From Liopterus haemorrhoidalis (Eukaryota > Arthropoda > Insecta > Coleoptera > Dytiscidae): a stretch of 64,000 bases of DNA. Made by a program: the position numbers and the translations under genes. The stretch spans positions 10,454,279 to 10,518,278 of the forward strand of contig OZ020622.1 of NCBI GenBank assembly GCA_963971575.1. Direction: 5' to 3'. A model generated the notes under the pieces. It was not told where the DNA came from. It was given only the letters and a program-made list of their open reading frames with translations, and did not search any database. Below are positions 10,901 to 25,900 of the stretch, in pieces. Each line of letters begins with the position of its first letter. The stretch's first letter is position 1.

Positions 10901-13900
10901 AGATTTGATTTTTCACTTTCAGAAACTGTGCATTCTAAAACAAAAATAACAATAAAATCAAGACGTACTAGTTTATTAACGGAGCTTACCAGTTTGCATT
11001 CCTTCTTCTTCTTTAAAATCTTCAAGTAAATTATCAAAATATTGTTGAGTTTCAGGTTTGGGAGCATCCGAGAACTGGACCATTGTTAAACTTGAATAAT
11101 CTAGTCTGAACTTCGAAAGTAGATTCGCCATACTAGAAAAAATGTATCAACATCTATATCAAAAATGCTTTTAACGGTAAAACCAAACAATTTTTTTAAC
11201 CCGAAATCTGTGAACCAGTTAGGGGTATTAATTGATGTTTTGCTACTTACTTTTTTTCTTCGAGTTCCAATTCATTCTTGTTATTAGCCAAAGCAAATAT
11301 TCGTAATTTGCATAATGACCAATCGGATCTTGAGGAAATGATATATGGTAGTAACATCGTTAAGCCACCATCATCATACAACCACCAGACATCAACAGTT
11401 CCTTTGTCTTGTTTTTTACAAAAGATACTCATATTATCCAAAACACTTCTATTTAAATGTTGTCCAGATGCTGAAGTAAACAAAATCTTTTCTGCTGCTG
11501 CTTTTTTCTTAGACTTCAAATTTTTAGTGTTCTTTGCTGTTGGAGCATCTGAAAAAGATGTCACGTATAAAATTATTGTAGTATTGATTAGAAAAGAGCC
11601 AGAATATTATCGAAATAACTTTTTCTATATATTTAAATTTGCCACGAGAATAATTGTCTATTTTTTTGTCGGGTTAAATGTGACTGAGCTATTAAGGAAT
11701 AAAATGAAGATTGCAGCGTGGATAGTCTTTCAGTCTTCAGTAATGAGGAAGAAATTTCAAGATCGGTATATCCAGAGCCGTAACTAGCTTTCTTGTTTTT
11801 TTTTTTTTTTTGTCTAGCCTTCTATAAGGCTTTGATCAGTACTATAAGTCATTTCAGTGGATCGTCAGTAACTGAGTGATTTAGTTGGAGTGATCTAGTC
11901 AAATCAGTCAAAATATAGACAGTGATTCATTTAGATCAGTGGTATCTGGTAGGAATTTTTTGGTGGGCGGTAGGGGTTTTGTCCAATGCTGGCTATTTTC
12001 CGTTTTTTTTTTAAATTTAATTGACGTTTTAAAAACATTAAAATGGAAATTATTTAAAGTATTATTTAAAAAAATTTCGTAGCATTATTGAAAAACAAAG
12101 AATGACCAAAGCAAGAAACCGTCTGAATGTTTCCGAAAGAGGAGACCTTCGTTTGTTCCGTAAAAAAATTGAACCAGATATCCAATATTTAGTTTCGCAG
12201 CAAATAAAAAGATAAATTTAACTACATGTTTTCATTAAACCTCTACCCAAAAATTACGGGTAAGGGAAGTGTGGGTACTGTGTTACACAGGTACTTTGTG
12301 ACATCCAACGTTGCCACGTTTTGGTGCATGTATATTTGTTGTGTTTAATAATAAGAGATGATGCAATAAGTTGTTTTATAAAGATTTTTGCAGCTAAATT
12401 TTGCGAAAGTATTTGGTAAGTTATTATTATTATACACAGGTGGGCGGTTGAAAATTTTTCTACCAATAGAGATGCTAAAGTGGGCGGTGGGTATAAAAAG
12501 GTTGAGTACCCCTGATTTAGATAATTCAAGTATTCGGTGAGTACAGATTCGCTAACCTGCAGTAATATTATTATTATTATTTATTATTTGTTTTGAAAAA
12601 GGCGGCTACAAGCCAATAATGTTGTTACATATACATATTGATGAACCTATTTGTGTTGGGGTAACTTATCCAAGTGGTTTTTAAAAGCGTTTGTGTTATT
12701 GCATGAAACAGCAGAAACAGGTAAACTGTTTCATGCGTCAATCACACGGTTGCATAGAAAATGCTGCCTGCAAGACTTTTTAAATTTATCCTCTTTTAAT
12801 TTATATGAATGACCTACGAGTTGATTTTTATTTAAGTTAAATAATGCCAATTTCTCTCGCCTTTTTCGTAAGGTGGTTAACTTTAACTTGCTTAACCTGG
12901 GGTACGTTCCAAAACATAACTCTTGGAGTTCGAGTTTACTCTAAGATAATGTGGTCATGTGATCATGTTTTGGAACGGCGATGTTAAGGTTAGGAGTGCT
13001 TATATGAAAATTCCCGCTAAAATATTGTCACCACGACATATTATTTTAAATAATTATTAATATTTTTTAATAGTGATTGATAAAAAGAAGAGGGAAGTAT
13101 GTATTATTGCTGCTGATTTGAGTCAACAACGTATATCTATTAACGGTAATTTTAATAAATATTTACAAACTATTGTATAATAAATACCTATTTATAATTA
13201 AGTAACAGATTTCTTCATCAGGATTATTTCAGAATCATGAATTTCTGTGAATTTTTTTCCATAATTCCTGTTTGCCATAATTAATTTCTGTTAATTTCGA
13301 TATGTCAAAACTTACATTATATGCGTACGCATTCTGCGCATGGGAGTAAATATTACTCACCTTGCAAGCAGAGTTAAAAGAGTAAACTCTAGGGTTAACT
13401 CAAACCGGAAACTCGAATGTTTTGGAACGATCTTACTAAACTCAGAGTTAAGTTTAGAGTAAACTCCATAGGTTTTGGAACGTACCCCTGGCTGCGTATG
13501 ATAAGTTCCGAAGTACAGCAGGCAACCGAGTGGCACGTCTCTGAATTTCTCCAAGGAGTTGATGTTTTTTGACAAATACGGAGACCAAACTGCAATGCCG
13601 TATTTAAATATGGATCTGACGTATGTGTTATATATAGACAAGAATAATTAAAACATAAACATAAAATATAAACAAGAATTCGGGCGGTATATTTTTAAAT
13701 GCCTTGCGAAGAATATACAGGAATGAGTTACTCTTTTTTACCACTTTGACTATTTGCGAAGGCCATATTAAATCATTTCTTATGATAATACCTAAATCTA
13801 ATTGTTCCTTCACAGACTTAAGTTCAGTTCCTTAGAGGTTGTAACTGAGAAGGGGTTTAGATGAACCTATTTGTAGCATTGTGCACTTTGATTTATGTAC

Positions 13901-16900
13901 ATTGAGCAGCCACTTATCACACCATTTATGTAAGGTAACGAAGTCAGTTTGTAACATGTGGAAGTCTGTTAAAGGGTTATTATAAAATTTGATGTAATCA
14001 GTGTAACAGGCGGACGGCGATTTAAAGTGAAGTAGAATGTCATTTAAATAGATAATAAACAGTACAGGCCCTAATACAGAACCTTGGGACACACCGCTTA
14101 GCATTTCTTTGTGGGATGAAAAATGAAAGTAACCAAATGATTTACGTGGACTCTGTGGTATAAGTGTTGAGACAAATGATATTGATTGTTTAAGTGTTAT
14201 TGTTGTACAACTGTATAGCCCAATATTTAATTATTTTATTGTATTGGTAATTTTATTGATGCCGCGTACAGTATTATAAAAACTTACTTAATAATGTTGG
14301 TAATGATCCTGAAATTGGTGATTCTGAGCCTCCAATATGTGATATACTTAGATTTGAATCTGCGTGCATTATTGATAATCCTGGACTTCTGTTACCAGGT
14401 AAAACGCCATTATGTGTTGCCTGTTGAGAGTTTCCAACAAGGGTCAAGTCTTGGCTGGAATAGCATCCTCCGTTTTCTTCCTCGTCCATGATTCGACTAT
14501 AATCCAGACCATCAGGGACACGAAGAATACAAACTGATAATCTATTCTCGAAAGCCATGCTAAAAAAATATATAATTACTGTTACAAATTGTGTTACCAA
14601 AATATAAGCATTGTACAGGATGTAGAGGAAGTTACACATGGGTTAAAATAGGTAATATTTTATTTTAATTAACTTGTTTAATTTTTTCTTTCAAATTAAT
14701 TATGTAATTTCCAAGAAACATGTCAAATGAGCTTTGATGATTGAATGAATTTTACTTACTGCAAGACATTGAAGTAAGCAACAAGATCTTCTGAATTACA
14801 TCTCTGCCAGTCGTTCTTAAAGCCCATCATAATTACATTTGGTGTCAATTTCCCTATACCAGAAGCTTGTAGCAAGGCTTTAGCTCCCATCTCAAATCCC
14901 AAACCGTCAACAATAGTCAAGAAAGCTTTTATTCTTCTCGAACGTAACCAGGAGTAACCTTGCTTCATTCTTGCCACTTTAGTCTTATGTGAAATTCTTT
15001 TCTAGAAAACAAAAAAAATAATAATAAACAAAGTTAATAAAAGTATAAGAGTTATTTAATTACCATCATCAGTTAGCACTTATATTTAAGTAGGATTGTC
15101 TTCTTAACGTGTCTAAGAGATAGACCTGCGGTAGGAATTTTTGAAACCCCGAGGTCCTAAAAGGCCTCAGGACATATTATAAATCAACCCCCAAATAAAA
15201 TATTTTTTTGTGAAATTTTTAATTTTTTATTTCTTTTTAATTTTAAAAATCCTAACTTAAGAACAATAAATTATAGGGACCTGCGGTTTGAATTCTTGAA
15301 ATCTATTGACTTTTTTTCTACCTAGATAAAAAATATCGCCCTCTTTAGTTTATGGCTTTTTGATCCGTATAGTTTTGAAAATTTGTAAATATTTAATTTT
15401 CGAAAAACCACATCTTAAAATCTACATGAGATAGAAACTTGCGGTTGAATTTTTGGAATTCCGAGATCCTAAAAGGCCTTAGAATTCATTTTGAAGTAAC
15501 TTTGAAACAAAAACTTTTTTTTGAAATTTCAAAAAATTCTAACTTAAAAACAATAAAATATAGAGAACTGCGGTTTAAATTTTTGGAATCTTCGTATATT
15601 TTTTAGTCTAGAACAAAATTAGGGCGTTAATAACTCAACTTTTACAATAAATACGAATAGCCAAACAAAACCTTTGAAAATGGCCATAAAAAAATTCGTT
15701 CTGATTTACTTCAAAATGTGTATACAAAACGTGTTTTGCGTCGTAGATCTCCAAAAAATAATAAAAATAAAATAATCTCCATTAGAAGCTACGGCTTACC
15801 GTTTTTGAATCAACTCAAAAAACTCAACAGAAAATTACTATATTTCAAGAAATACATATAAGAGGGTGCTTTAAATATATTTTTCTCCCCACCCTAAAAT
15901 TGGTCTATAAACAAATTTTTTAAAAAAATGTAAAATTTGCGCGAGAAAATAACCTAGAACGATCATCGGCGATTAACCTTGTTGCAGAAATAGGTCGATG
16001 TAAAAAAATAAAATTTAATAAATTGATGTGAAGTGTGAATTTTCACACATTTCAGGGTTTCGCAGGTATTTATTAACTGTGTGATGATTATTTGGGATGC
16101 CAAAACAAATTTTATGTCAAAACATTTTTTTATGAATTTTAATTCGAATGCCTAATACCATTATTTAAGTTTCTAAATATGTGCAGTATTTTTTTTTATA
16201 TAGCAAGGTTCATTAAGATTTTGAAAATTGCGCCTATGGCTTCCATTGGTTGCTTAAATCATAAGCCTCGCCCTCTGATACCTTCAAATATAGAATTAAA
16301 TTATAGTTTCAACACTTCCCACTGGTTATTAAATTTACGCTTTTAAAAATTAAATGCAACATTTACCAAAATATAACTAGAATTTTGACAAAATAATTTA
16401 AACAAAATAAAAATGCAAAAAAAAAACTGAAAAAATAAAAATTGACGGGATTTGAACACAGTTTCTTACAGTAGTTTCAACTCACTAAGCGAGAACGCTA
16501 CCACTGTGCTATACAGGATCACTCGTTTGCTATGTTAAATAGCGGATTAAATATATTACATATTTTACTTAAAAACACAAAAAATGCGTTATTTTCCGAA
16601 AACATAATCTGATCAAAAATTCCTGTTGTACTATTCCGGTTCACACCAATGTACATTACTGAGAATTTTTTCAGATTTTTAGTTTAAACCACCTGGGCTA
16701 CAGGGTGAGACAAAAAAAATTTTTGCACAATTTTGGCAAAAATCGCCTTAAAATAATTTATTTTGCAAAAATAAAATTTTGATCGTTAATCCACGTACCA
16801 AGGGCTTTCATTTGATACCCTACACAGAATTGTAAAAAAATATATTTTTTTTCGATGAGCATATATTTGTTTATATTTTTAGGGGGATATGTTTTTTAGA

Positions 16901-19900
16901 TGTTTTAGTATTTTTCCTATGTGCGGGTCAAAGAGTTGTATAAGCATGCCAAATTTCAACTCTCTAGGTTTAGCCGTTTGGCTACAATTTTTACCGAACA
17001 GACAGACAGACAGGCAGACAAAATGACGGTATAAGGGTTTTTTGGTCAATCCTACAAAACCCTAAAAATGAACTCTCTTCTCTTGGTGGTTAAATAGCAG
17101 CTATTGAAAATAGACTGAATTATTATTTAATACTTACATCTGAAATTTCTCCAACAACCAGCAGGGAATTATTTTTCGTGATAAGATTGGCAAAATCTAG
17201 TAACGGAGGTCTTGCATGAACCCTTCCACCAAGTATTAAAATCTGAGGTCTATAATTCTTAACATGTTCTCCCGTGTGTGTAAGCCGATGTACTGTTGTT
17301 AAGGCTGTTTTATAAGTTTGGGCTTGCGTGGAAGACCCCCAATTCACATCTAAAAGAATGCAGATTAATATTTTAAATCTGTAACATGTTTTTCATTCAA
17401 AGCTTACCTGGTTTTCTGTAAACTACAACTAAGTACATCCCAAGAATAACAATGAAACTTATTAGAGAAGTAACCCAACTTATTAAGAACATGATGACTA
17501 CACACATGAAGAAACCTGCTAAACTCAACCAAGTGTTGTAAAACTAAAAAATAAACATTATATTACTATTCATTAGAACAAAAAAAATATCCGGATTGGC
17601 TTGATTAAATTTAAAAATGTATTTTAAACTAAGGGAAAATAGAAGAGCTGATAGTTCCCAAGACCAGCCAAACCCCATAACAGGAACAGAAGAAGAACAA
17701 GAGTTACGAAGAGTTAAGAAAACGGAAAGTCACCTGGAACTTACGGAATCGTAGGAGAGCTGTTTAAATGCGGTGGAGAAGTTGTAATAAAGCTACTCCA
17801 AAAACTAATGACCGCAATATGGCAAAGGGACACAATGTTTGGAAACTTCATAAGAAGCGATAGGATGGAATGCGAAAACTACCTTGCTGAACGTGGCATA
17901 CAAGGTACTATCAAATATCTTACATAAAAGACTACTTCCGTTTGCGGAAGACACAGTAGGAGAGTACCAGTGTAGTTTCCGTCCAGGTAGATCAACTACT
18001 GATCAAGTCTTCACACTGCGACATATTCTGAAGAAGGGATTGGAATTCAACATTGACACGCATCACTTATTCATAAACTTCAAGGCAGCGTATGACAACA
18101 TCTATCGGGAACAGCTGTGGCGTGTAATGCGTGAATTTGGCTTCCCAGAAAAACTGGTCAGGCTAAACAAGACAACGATGGAAGAAGTAACCTGCCTAAT
18201 TCGTATAAACACCGAGTTTTCGCAACCATTTCAGTCACATACAGAATTACGTCAAGGTGACGCACTTCCTTTTCTTCTCTTCATCTTAGCATAGAAAAGG
18301 CAATACGCAATTCGGGAATCGAGACTATGGGCAAAATATTCAACAAGTCATGTCAGATATTGGCTTACGCCGATGGCATTGACATAATAGGAAAAACCAC
18401 TTTCCAAGTCGGACACATTTTTAAAACTAGAACCGAAATCATGGAAAATGGGCCTAATAATAAATAAAACTAAGCATCATGTAGGGAAAGCCAACAAACA
18501 ATAGGCCCAAAAATGCAATGGTATCAGTATAGTTCCGACGTAGTGAATGATTTTATCTACATAGGCTCCCTGGTAACTAATACAAATAACACCACCGGTG
18601 AAATTAAACGGAGAATCATCCTAAAGCCTGGAACAGAATGCACAGCGCGCTACGCCGTCAGCGCGCCGTCATTTGCGACGGCGTTGCTGAGAACGCCGTT
18701 GAATTTTCGCCTGCCCACAATGCAATCATTTTTAACGCCGTCAAGTGTCACGTGACAACCTATATCTGTGTTTATACGTGCGCTTTCTTTTATTAAAAGT
18801 ATAATGGATGATGAAGACTTGTGTGTGATGTTATTTATGTTGTATTCAAGTTATTTATACATACAAACACTTTACCATTCAGTAAACACTGAGGTTAGGT
18901 GTTCTGCGTCAACGTTCAACGGCGTCAAAAGTTGGAAGTTGACGAACATTCAGTATCAACGGCATTCGAACGCCGTAGGACGTTGTTCATTCTGTGCACT
19001 TGCGTAGTACAGCCTTGCTTCTAACTTTGCGCTGACAGTTTGCGCCGTCAAACTCGTTGCATTCTGTTTCCCACTTAACAGAAACAAGTTACTATAGCTT
19101 AATCAAACACAGATCGAAGCGCCTTAGGTATAACACCAAATGTCTCTTGTACAAAACCCTAGTACGACCGATACTTACATATGCGGCAGAAACCTGGATG
19201 CTGTTTATAAACGACGTACTGATTTTGGGCACTTTCGAGCGGAAAATCCTCAGAAAAATATTTGGCGCCACAAAAGAAAATGATTTATGGGGGCAGCGAT
19301 ATAATTTTGAGCTATACAACTTGTTCAATACTGAGGATGTTGTCCGCAACGTTAAAATAGCACGCTTAAGGTGGATAGGGCATATAAAGCGTATAACTGA
19401 CGATAGATTAATACAAAAAGTGCTAAACGCAAAACCTTGTGGAAAAAGGAGAAGAGGAAGACCCAAATTAAGATGGCAGGACGGTGTCGAAAAAGACATT
19501 AAAAAACTTAGAATAAATAATTGGTGGAACTTTGCCCAATCAAGATTAGAATGGAGGAAAATTCTGTAGGAGGCCAAGGCTCATAAAGGGCTGTAGCGCC
19601 AACTATTATTTTAAATTAAAACAGACCACTTTAAAATAATGTCTTGCAACTTCCATCGCTATCAACCGCAAGAGCATAATTGAGACAGGACAGTGTACAC
19701 GTTCTTGTCGAAAAATTACAGAATAGTCCCCCAGGGGTAGGCAGTATTGTATTTTGCAGTGAACCATTTATATTTAAAATATTTTTTTATCCGTCCAGTG
19801 ACCATTTTGTTAAAAATATATATTATACATATTTTAAAGGGCATAACTATAAAAAAAATTACTTACCCTGAAGGTGGGCCTCCAACCAAGAGGCCTAATC

Positions 19901-22900
19901 AACGCAGCGTGAAAAGTACAAAAATTTATGAGTGCATACGACGCCAAATAGAAGTTGGATATCAATGGAGCAACCATATTCAAGTCAGCTACAATATTTA
20001 AATAATTTAATAAAAATTCATCACTTATAAAAATAATTAATTTACCTAAAAGAACAAATGCAGCAGCAATTACGAAAACCAAACCATATCCACGATATGG
20101 TTCACCAGCTTTGCCATATCCTTTGGAGAAAAATATCAATCCTGGATAAATTCGGTCTATTCCTAATGCTTGGATAAGACGAGGAACTGATAAAAGATTG
20201 GTTAAAGCTGTACTTATTGTTGCAGCAAAACAACCAGCATAAATTAGAGGACCCCAGCTGGACATGGTTTGCATCATCTAAAAAGAAAATAATGTACTAA
20301 ATAATGAAGGAAAAAAGTACCTACATAATAGGTCACATAGAGAAATTAGAAGACACCAAATCGCGAAGCAATTTATTAAGAGCTGCAGTTTCAGAGATGG
20401 TTAAACTTTTTTGTAATTATGGTATTTATGAACCGACTTTAGAAGAAGGGAGAAAACTAAATTTTGCACATTTTAATACTTCATACTAAGGCACAAAATG
20501 TGGGGGTCCTGTGTCAAAAGAATAAGGTGTTTTTATAGTAAAATTCTGGTTTTGTTAACTGGTTTAAATTGGTTTTGTTATAGTGCGAAAATGAATTTAT
20601 TTAAACCAAATATGCTCCATTATTATCGACAACGTTTCGCCATTTTTCGGGTAGAGCCATGATGCCATCGGTGAAGAACTTCTGTGGTTTCTGATTGAAA
20701 AACTGAATCAAGTGGTTTTCACAGGCTTCTTTTGAAACCAGCTTAATTTCATTGAGAGAATTTTGCAGAGATCGGAATAGGTAATAGTCAGATGGTGCTA
20801 TGTCTGGACTGCAACAAAATTTCGCAACCAAGCTCTCGCAAATTTTGACGGGTCATCAAAGAAGTGTGTGGTCTTGCGTTGTCATGATAAAAGACAACAC
20901 CTTTCTTATGATTCAATTCGGGCCGTTCTCTTTCAATTGCCTGACATAATCTCTCTAGTTGTCCACAGTAGAGATGAGAATCAATCGTCTAACCAACTGA
21001 AAGTAGCTCATCGTGGACGATTCCCTTCCAGTCCCATCACACACACAGCATCACCTTGTTCGGCGTCAATCCTCGTTTCGCGAACGCTTATGACGGCTAA
21101 CCATCCCTTGTCCACGATCTTTTACGCTTTCGATTGTCTTACGTGATCCATTTTTCATCACCGATTATGACACGTTTCAGAAATGGCTCGAATTCATTGC
21201 GTTTCAGTAGCGCATCGCAGATGTTAATTCGGTCTATCATGTTTTTCGCGCTCAACTCATGAGGAACCCATATATCGACCTTCTTTTTGTAGCCAGTTTT
21301 CCGTAAATGGTTCAAAACAGTTTTGTGGTCAATGCCTAGCTCCGTACCAATATCGACACTGCTGATATGCCTATCTTGCTGGACTTTTTCAAGAATTTCA
21401 TCAGCTTTTTCACTGATTGGATGATCAGAGAATGAGTCATCTTTCACATTAAAATGACCAGAACGAAAGCGAGCGAACCATTTCCGCGCAGCAGATTTTG
21501 ATAAAGTAAAAAATAACCTTCACCATACACTGCACATATTTTTTCACAAGCCTGCGCAGCGCTCTTCCCTTTGTCGTAATAATTTTGCAAAATATAGCGC
21601 AATTTTTCATTACTTTTCTCCATTTTCAAACGCAAACAACTTTCCAACCACTGCACAAATTTTCATGTTTAGACACTCAAAGTAACGCTCGAACTGTCTT
21701 TCCAACGAGGTGCGATCTGTGTTTCCTGAGTTATTTGCAATTGGCGCCGTCTATCGACAAAAACGCCACGAACTTTTTCCCAGATCTGATATATCTAATA
21801 CAATGTAGAACGAAAATTCTAATTATTTTACAGGGCAATAAAATGAGCTGCAAGAAATGGAAAACCGCTTGGTAAAAAATTTCTTAGTCGACCTCTTAAA
21901 AGTTGGCGTGATAGCTCCATATCTCCAGAGTAACACCACAAAAGAAATAAAGTATAGTCTTCGAGATTAATTAATTCAAACTTACAGAATAGCTGTTATG
22001 AAGTCCATATTCACAATGTCCAATACATGATGAGACGTTGCCAGCCAATAAATCCGTAACATTACCACTAGCTTGTCTTATAGCTGCACCTCCAGCAAAA
22101 ACAACAAACACAGCGTAAGAAATCATAGAAAACAACAGTGCCAGAAGAGTTCCTTTTGGAATAGATGAAGCTGGATCCTGAAATAATAAAGATATAAAAT
22201 TTTTTCAGGTGGATTTCAGTAATACTTGCCTTTAGATCTCCTGAAATATTAGCACCAGCCTGAATTCCTGTAACTGAAGGAAAGAAGATGGCGAAAACTG
22301 CCATGAAATCATATTGCACATCCTCGACGGTGCGATAATCTGAGCCCCAATTGTTTTTCAAGTTTTCCACTATAATAAAAATAAATTGTTTGATATTACT
22401 GAAATAACTTTAAATCCAAATTCCTTGATATTCATAGTAATATTTATAATACTTACTGCTAAAACCTGTGAATCCCTCTGCTTTTTGTTTATCTCTTACT
22501 GGTCCCATAATAGAGCCAACAATAAAATCTACAATAGCTCCCATAATAATAGCAATTAACAAATTCTGGGCTTTTGATTCCCATTCCATTCCCACACAAC
22601 AGATAAATATCATAATCAAAATTGCTATTACTCCCACAAGTCGAACATCATTAACGTCACCATCAATAATTTTTAAACCATTTGATGACAAAAGGTCGTT
22701 CAAAGAATTGCAGAAACCAATAGTATTCATACTGGCTGCTACTGCATTGGCGAATGCGAATACAATTCCTACAGAAGCTCCGAATTCTGGACCAAGAGAT
22801 CGGGAAATAATGTAATAAATACCACCTGAAAAAAAAGTAAGATTTTAGAGAATTGTTTCATTGACAGGGTGTCAATGTCCATGTTCATGTGATACCAACA

Positions 22901-25900
22901 AAAATAAAAGTACATGAATATTTAACAAGTCTTAACTCGAATAAGCGTATTAAATCTTTTTTTGAACTTATTCCTTAACTTTTGGTATCTTGTTAAAAGT
23001 TTCATGGGCGAACAAAGGAATTATTGTCAAAAAAATTGATGAAGAAACCGGAATGTTGCAACTGAACAAAATGTCTTTGCGTAGGTTGCGCCGTTTTAGA
23101 CCCTAAATTTTAGGCTAAAACTCCCAGATAATAGGCGTCTAGTCAGTCAGATTAATCCGACAGATCCGAATGCTCCCGATCCGTTCGTAAAGTCAGTCGG
23201 AGCGTACACATTAGCTTTTTTTTAGTCATACCGATTGATCCGCCGAAGTAATCCAAGCGTTTCCAAGCAATTCGATGATCTGGCAGGATTGCTAGGATTA
23301 ATGGATTGCTGGTGGTGGAGGTTAGCACGAGTAAATTGAATCTTACAGCCAATTGGAATGTGTTGAAAGCATAACTTAACAAAATATACGAAATTAGTGC
23401 CATTTGTGATAGAATTCTATTATTAGTAATAAACTGATAGTTGCGGACACCGTTATTTTGGACGTTTGCCATTGCTGATAGTACTAGGCTAGAATAGTAC
23501 AATAAAATGAGTATTAGTACCAAAAAGATATAATACTTCATGAGTATATAAAATATACAACTATTGACGTCACCACGAGAAGTGATGAATCATTTCTCGT
23601 GATCATATGCTTTAATTAACCGTCATCTGTCAACTAAAGTCTCATTTACTATAGTACAGTTTCCCCAAAAATAATTAGTGGTTTGAATTCCACGATAATA
23701 AAATGTAGATCACAGGCACAGGCAACACACACTACACAACTGTACGCGGGGAAATAGCTCGAAACACTCTAAAGCAGCGTTTCCCAAAGTGTGTTCCGCG
23801 GAACCCGAGGGTTCCGCGATAAAATTCAGGGGTTCCGTGGGACAAGGTGCTCTTTATATAGATAGATCTTGTTTCATAAAAATGTATATAAAAAATAAAT
23901 AAAAAGAATTTAAGATATAGTTAAAAAATTGTTCAAGAAAAATACAAAAACCCAGAAAAAATAACTTTCTGGTCTGATATATATGACGAATATCCCCATT
24001 AATCAAAAAGTGCTATTCAGTTTTGGTTGCTGTTTGCAACTACGTACATGCGGGAATCTGAAATTTCAAAATATGCTGAAACAAAATCGAAATATCGCAG
24101 CAAACGATCAGCATATCTATGCGAATTCGGTTTTCCAAAATTTTGAAAGGATATTAGAATCCAAAAAGCAAAAATATGATTCTCATTAAACCTATGGTCT
24201 ATTTCAAAGTAGAAAAATGTATGTAAGAAGATAGGAGCTGTTTGTCCTTGCTTCGGATTGGTTTAGATCGTCATCCCTATTACACTGTAAAAATATTGTT
24301 TTTAGTCCAAGTTGACAGATGTTCAGTGTCGTACATTGGAAATATGTATTATTTATATTATTTAATTTTTCTCATATATTTTGTTATTATTTACATATTT
24401 AGACTTTTATTTATATTCTTGGCGTAGATTTTATGGAGAAAATTCTCCATGTAATTTGTTTTTACGCAGTTATATATTTTTTAGGTTATCTGACATATAA
24501 ATATTTTTTGACACTTGATAATTAACAGATCAAGAGAGAGGACTAATGTGAGGCCAAAAGACAGCCCAGCTGATTGTGCCCAAAGAAGAAGTTATTGATA
24601 TAATTTTTAGACCTTCATATATACATATATTTTTAATTTTTATTTACAATAATTATTTAAATAAAAAACTTTAGCTCTAAAGATATATTGTTTGTTTTAT
24701 TGCTTTATTTAAACTGTTTTAGCCAAATCTCTCATTTTATACATATATAGTACATAATTTTTAAAATTAATATTTTTTTTACTTTTTCAAATTTCCCATT
24801 AAATTGAATTTATGTCGCATAAATAACGTAAGTGTATTATCTGCCTTGTTTATTTCAATATCTTATTAACCGTTTTTATATTAAAAAAAAAATCATTTGC
24901 TAACCCAGTTGCTACGCCCATGCCCTAGTTGTAACTTATTTTAAATTTCCCGCTATACTGTATTTGATCAGTGTAAATCATACTCGGTTCGCAGCGCTAT
25001 CTACTTTTTTCTACTTTGAAATAGACCATAGCTGTATTATCAAAGAGTCTCACACTTTTTATGAAAAATATAATATAAAATAAAGGCAAATCTAGCTCAC
25101 TTATTTCATGATTTTTTTTTAAAATTTGTATCAAGAATGTTTCCAATAGAAGGGTTCCGTAATGTTTTGAACAGCGCATAGGGGTTCCGCGACAAAATAA
25201 GTTTGGGAACCACTGCTCTAAAGAAAGAATATTAAATCAGAAAATACCAAATTATAATCATAATTTTTCTTCTTATATCTTCCTTTACTACCTGGCTAAT
25301 AGCCAACTGCTAAAGCCAACAAACAAAAGTAATTAAATTTGTGTTTTCGAATTATGTAAATATTATGCTTACCTCCTTTGACTTCTCCATTTGTACACAA
25401 AGCTGATAATGATAAAGTTGTAATAACACAAACTACTGCTGATATAGCGATGATTAGTAAGCTCAAACCTGCAACAAAACAGTTTCGTAATATTTCAAAT
25501 GACTTTTAAAGAGCAATATTTTACTACAAATAATACTAACCTATTCCTGATTGTGCTACTACCCAGGATAACCTGAGAAACAGCATAACACCCCATATAT
25601 TCAGTAGGCATGGTATAAGGACTCCTTGAATCCAACCTAATTTAATTCCTCCTTCATGTTGGGGTACACTTGGTTTTATATCTTCATGTGCTACATTAGG
25701 ATCCTATAAGAAAAAGGAAACTAGGTTAGTTTTCTTCAAAAGTAATTTTTCATTCAATTTTTCAACAATTTAATGTTTCATTCATAGCACGCTGATTCCT
25801 GTGCGATTTGATTTAAATTAATGTCTATTTAATATGCATTTTTCTCAAAATTTATGTCATGTAAGGGCTAAACTGTGTATTCGTTGAATTCAGAATAAAA

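Noticed and set aside
11278..11787. 169-codon plus-strand frame
   Set aside because: It overlaps, antisense, cotransporter exon 13 with [13 protein letters not shown]; no domain of its own.
19092..19577. 161-codon minus-strand frame
   Set aside because: It is opposite the LINE C-terminal coding region ([14 protein letters not shown]...), which is the meaningful strand.
22068..22229. Read-through of cotransporter exon 5 into [11 protein letters not shown]
   Set aside because: The extension is the 52-bp GC-AG intron; splicing restores the conserved [14 protein letters not shown].
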